Below are positions 63,131-64,000 of a DNA stretch of 64,000 nt, piece after piece (position 1 is the stretch's first letter; every line of letters starts with the position of its first letter). Source of the stretch: Palaemon carinicauda (lineage: Eukaryota > Arthropoda > Malacostraca > Decapoda > Palaemonidae); the NCBI RefSeq assembly GCF_036898095.1, contig NC_090736.1, positions 10,527,395 through 10,591,394 of the forward strand, in the 5' to 3' direction. The position numbers were made by a program, and so were the translations under genes. The notes below the pieces were generated by a model that worked only from the letters and a program-made list of their open reading frames with translations, was not told where the DNA came from and made no database searches.

Positions 63131-64000
63131 GTTCCATAACTGGAATACAAACTACGCTATTTAATGGGGGTACAGTATTACTTTCGGCGTAGCTGAAATG
63201 ACGAGCTATTGATTTTTAACAACACACCGCTCCCCCTCACACACTTGTGATTGAGCTCACTTTGCTTTCGGCTCGAATGGTGAACGGACATTGTCGCTCC
63301 TCATCCTCGCCGAATATTGGCAGCCATTAACGACTTTTGTTTTTTCTTTTCTCTTAGTACTGTGTGTGTGTGAAGTTGACTTCTGCGACTTTGCGCACCT
63401 GCCCTGGACTCTCCGGCCGCCCTTGTGGAACATATGTCGGCGGTCGAGACTGATCCTCATGCCCTTTGTCCTTCCTGCAGAGGTCAACGGTGTGATAGTG
63501 TTAACAGGTGTTGGGAGAGGTCTGCGCGACGGCGGAAGAAGTCCAAGCGGGATATTTCTCCTTAAAAGGTTGCTTTGAAGGAAGAAAAACTCGAGGCCTC
63601 TTCTTCTGTCGCCCAACCCTCCTTTGAAGCTCCTACTCGGTCGGTCTCTTACGAGAGACCGTCGAGTAGTAGCGTAGACCAAGTTATTATAGGCCAACCG
63701 CGGGTCTCGAGAGATGATGGTGCTTCCCCTAGCGAAACAGCCCCACCTCTCCCCACGGGTGAGGCCTTGTCACTAACTCCCCTCTTACAGATATAGTCTT
63801 CCTTGGTACTTACGGGTCCGCCCTCCAAGGAAGCCCTACTGCAGTTCATCCGCATGGGTGCTACTGTTAAGCAATCATTGTCGCCGTCAGAGGTAGATCC
63901 CCTGGCACTTGCCGATGTTGTTGTGTCAGAGGTGTCTCATGCGGTGTCATCCATCTCCTGTGCCACTCCAGACTCTACAGCGGTTGCTGCCGACTTAGTT
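63131..64000 (+). mobile_element. Left part of an A-family DIRS element, cut by window end
   Basis: Left end TTTGTTCCATAACTGGAATA, then CAGTATTACTTTCGGCGTAG and GACGAGCTATTG, as in E (35018) and in reverse complement near the right end of A (6540-6600). A gag-like region follows from about 63420. It includes a Cys-rich stretch, LCPSCRGQRCDSVNRC (about 63455-63510, CxxCxxxxC), then 63575-63796 (SSSVDQVIIGQPRVSRDDGA). After one TAG the frame stays open to the window edge (PSKEALLQFIRMGATVKQSL). The fair state of the frame suggests a younger copy than A or E. Confidence 0.8.

Overview
This is eukaryotic, intron-rich, repeat-dense DNA. Most likely it comes from a decapod crustacean (shrimp-like). 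The inference rests on three things: one arthropod-type split gene with kilobase introns, many DIRS-type retrotransposons (known to be common in decapods), and dense (AT)n, (CT)n and (ATT)n microsatellites. I cannot name the species from the sequence alone.

The only host gene I can support is GBE1, the 1,4-alpha-glucan (glycogen) branching enzyme, on the + strand. Ten exons lie between 6698 and 46754. They cover roughly the C-terminal two thirds of the protein, about 469 codons, and run to the stop codon, with a polyadenylation signal at 46842. Earlier exons lie upstream of the window. All four conserved GH13 regions are visible, every intron is GT-AG, and the exons join in a consistent phase with no break, so the gene looks functional.

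The introns hold most of the rest. DIRS-like (tyrosine-recombinase) retrotransposon copies are: A (1-6641, left part off the window), B (7601-14370), D (24658-27062, internally deleted), C (27693-34133, best preserved), E (ends at 35018 and 38612, gutted and filled by other elements), F (about 41440-43600, decayed) and G (about 46000-46607, right end only). Another A-family copy starts at 63131 and runs off the window. B and C have inverted terminal repeats. Copies with a preserved right end also have an internal complementary region whose two halves match the left and right outer ends, which is the signature of DIRS replication through a circle. All recognisable DIRS copies face the same way as GBE1. 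A 5S rRNA-derived sequence sits inside the reverse-transcriptase region of copy A.

Non-LTR retrotransposons are present as 5'-truncated copies: one family with a conserved 3' hairpin and microsatellite tail (21322-23430 +, 35938-36812 -, 48262-48740 +, 60618-61826 -), a LINE with RNase H (51251-52596 -), and a third RT family (54180-54770 +, 56000-57080 -). A short repeat ending in (TAA)n occurs at least ten times. There is one piggyBac-like MITE with TTAA target sites (6916-7216) and one tRNA-derived SINE candidate.

Downstream of GBE1 (46.8-64 kb) I find no confident host gene. A promoter-like cluster (NRF1-like site, CCAAT, TATA) at 58736-58836 could start a new transcription unit or be part of a solo LTR.
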